Shown in pieces: positions 62,619-64,000 of a stretch of DNA of 64,000 nt; the first letter of the stretch is position 1; every line of letters starts with the position of its first letter. The notes beneath the pieces are model-generated. The model was not told where the DNA came from. It made no database searches and saw only the letters and a list, made by a program, of their open reading frames with translations. The DNA is from JAGVSR01 sp963778225 (GTDB lineage: Bacteria > Pseudomonadota > Alphaproteobacteria > Rhizobiales > Hyphomicrobiaceae): positions 1-64,000 of the forward strand of contig CAVZTR010000004.1 in assembly GCA_963778225.1 (NCBI GenBank). Reading direction: 5' to 3'. The translations under genes were made by a program, and so were the position numbers.

Positions 62619-64000
62619 TTAGGTAGGCGGAGGCAGTTGGAAATAATAGTGGGATGTTACCACGACCATTGCCGCAAGAATGAGCGTTACATAAGGCAAT
62701 ATGCCTGCTTTTCGCTCACCCAAGTCCTGTCCTTTCAAATTCAATTCCGTGAGCATTTCAGCCGGGAACTTCCCTTTGTCCTGGATGTAGTGGCGGAAGA
62801 AAAAGACAGGGATGATTAGTGCCGCGAAGCCAAGGCCGTACCAGAGTACGTTCGGATTGCCCCAAACCTTCGCGCCGGCGCCCATGAAGACGAGGTTGAC
62901 GAAGCCGAGCAGGGCATTGAATCCGACGAGCAGCGTGGGTGCGCGATAGGGGCGGGGAATGTCGGGACTGTCGATGCGATGGATCCACGTCGCCTGCAGG
63001 TTCAAGAAGATAAAGATGATGTAGCCGACGTTCGAGATCGCGAGGATCAGATAGTAGGCGGTGGCGTCGGAGGCCGCGAACGTCAAGAGACCGAGGTTGA
63101 ACACGAGGTCGGTCCACATGGCGCGCGTGGGAGCGCCGTGTTCGTTCACGTGGCTTAGATACTTCGGCAGCCAACCGTCGATGGAGCCTTGATAGAGTGT
63201 GCGCGAAGACCCGGCCATCGCCATCATGATTGCAAGGAGTAGGGCCAGGATCATCATCATTTCGAGCAGGTGGGTGACGTAGACGTTGCCGCCGCCGACC
63301 ATCTGGCCCATGGCCGCCGCGACGCCCGTTCCGTCAACGATTCCAGGCGCCGTCATGCCTTCAAGGCCCAGATGCCCCTGAAAAGACGCAGCGACCAGGG
63401 TGTAGAGCGCGACGGAAACAACGCCGGCCCAGAAGATGGCCTTAATGGTATCAGTCGCCGGATTCTTGAATTCTCTCGTGTAGCAGACGGCGGTTTCAAA
63501 CGCGTACGTCGACCAGGCTGCGATGAAGAGAGCGCCAAGGACATACGTCCATCCGGGATTGCTCCAGTCTCCGGTGGGCGGAACGATCGGTGAGAAGTTG
63601 TCGTAGTTGATGCCGCCGTTGAAGAACGGAACCACGCCCACGATCGTCATCGGGATCAGCACGAGCAGACCAATGTACTTCTGGACCTGTGCGGTGCCCA
63701 GGACGCCGCGGTGCTGGATCGCGAACGTGACCAGCATGAGGATGGCGCCGATGAAGAATGTGGCGCCGACTTCGATGTTGGCGAGACCGAAGAAGGAGAA
63801 CTGAAGCACCTTGAAGGAGCGGATCCACGGTGTTGCCGCTTCACTGAGGGCTGCTGCTGCCAGCGTGGCTGCTTCCTCACCGGATTTTCCAGCGATGGTG
63901 GCAGCGTTGGCCGCGTCTTTGAGCCAGTTCTGCACTTCGGCACTCTCGAGACCGAATGTTGGAATGGGTGCGATTGCATTCAAAATATAGCCAGCGGCGA
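62619..64000 (-). CDS. APC-family amino acid/amine permease, 5' end cut by the window
   Basis: The frame is open to the window edge, so the N-terminus is missing. At least 459 residues are present with about ten membrane helices, including AWSTYAFETAVCYTREFKNP, a motif typical of the APC superfamily. Position before the dmm genes suggests import of a methylated amine or a related compound; that is inference. The family also takes up amino acids and polyamines. Confidence 0.85.
   Translation of the reverse strand, partial: AAGYILNAIAPIPTFGLESAEVQNWLKDAANAATIAGKSGEEAATLAAAALSEAATPWIRSFKVLQFSFFGLANIEVGATFFIGAILMLVTFAIQHRGVLGTAQVQKYIGLLVLIPMTIVGVVPFFNGGINYDNFSPIVPPTGDWSNPGWTYVLGALFIAAWSTYAFETAVCYTREFKNPATDTIKAIFWAGVVSVALYTLVAASFQGHLGLEGMTAPGIVDGTGVAAAMGQMVGGGNVYVTHLLEMMMILALLLAIMMAMAGSSRTLYQGSIDGWLPKYLSHVNEHGAPTRAMWTDLVFNLGLLTFAASDATAYYLILAISNVGYIIFIFLNLQATWIHRIDSPDIPRPYRAPTLLVGFNALLGFVNLVFMGAGAKVWGNPNVLWYGLGFAALIIPVFFFRHYIQDKGKFPAEMLTELNLKGQDLGERKAGILPYVTLILAAMVVVTSHYYFQLPPPT

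Noticed and set aside
1..64000. Mobile elements, phage, CRISPR array, toxin-antitoxin or defence systems
   Set aside because: No transposase, integrase, spaced repeat array, paired small toxin genes or nuclease/helicase cluster was found on either strand.
54798..64000. The amine cluster as a new system
   Set aside because: All parts fit the described Tmm-Tdm-Dmm route, so the pathway itself is known.

Overview
The window looks like a chromosomal segment of a methylotrophic alphaproteobacterium of the order Hyphomicrobiales, most likely Hyphomicrobium or a close relative. This is inferred from gene content, not from a database match. The supporting features are the irr / fabA-fabB-fabI neighbourhood typical of rhizobia-like bacteria, a complete ccoNOQP-ccoGHIS set, a Tad/Cpa pilus locus, a long two-domain dCTP deaminase, a SAM-II riboswitch before metZ, and a full trimethylamine to methylamine oxidation cluster.

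Layout. (1) 1-4.7 kb, minus strand: a periplasmic redox block. It has a small membrane protein, a cytochrome b561 fused to a diheme cytochrome c, an SHP-type oxygen-binding cytochrome c and a second free diheme cytochrome c. Next to it are a small Cys-rich secreted protein and the flavocytochrome c sulfide dehydrogenase pair fccA-fccB. (2) 4.7-9.3 kb: a sparse stretch of small genes (zinc ribbon, YqhA-like, J-domain protein, Mpo1-like, Cys-rich secreted protein) that ends at a tRNA-Ser(GGA). (3) 9.6-14.1 kb: membrane proteins, msrA, mepA, an alpha/beta hydrolase and a TerB-like protein. (4) 14.3-23.1 kb, minus strand: cpaA and the operon cpaB-C-D-E-F-tadB-tadC, without a pilin gene. (5) 23.2-31.2 kb: dcd, a SAM-II riboswitch with metZ, apaG-argE, a permuted NlpC/P60-like protein, selO and a SafE-like protein. 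(6) 31.2-41.4 kb: ccoNOQPGHIS for the cbb3 oxidase, read leftward from an FNR/FixK box at 39301, and a rightward hemerythrin-like gene (frameshifted) plus hemN from the same intergenic region.

(7) 41.5-50.9 kb: a 2-hydroxyacid dehydrogenase, two SH3 proteins, irr, fabA-fabB, fabI, murI, an L,D-transpeptidase and a divergent Crp-family regulator. (8) 51.1-54.7 kb: a co-directional set of DUF3300, DUF2950 and a lipoprotein hydrolase. (9) 54.8-64 kb, minus strand: the methylated amine cluster, comprising an APC permease (cut by the window edge), three dimethylamine monooxygenase subunits, tmm, tdm and a GcvT-like gene. The predicted flow is trimethylamine to TMAO (Tmm), to dimethylamine plus formaldehyde (Tdm), to methylamine plus formaldehyde (Dmm), with folate-linked handling of the C1 unit. 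The tdm reading frame carries a one-base shift.

I saw no rRNA, CRISPR array, transposase, integrase or phage gene. I saw no clearly new defence or biosynthetic system. The less ordinary items are the b561-diheme fusion with SHP, the tdm and hemerythrin frameshifts, and the leader of metZ.
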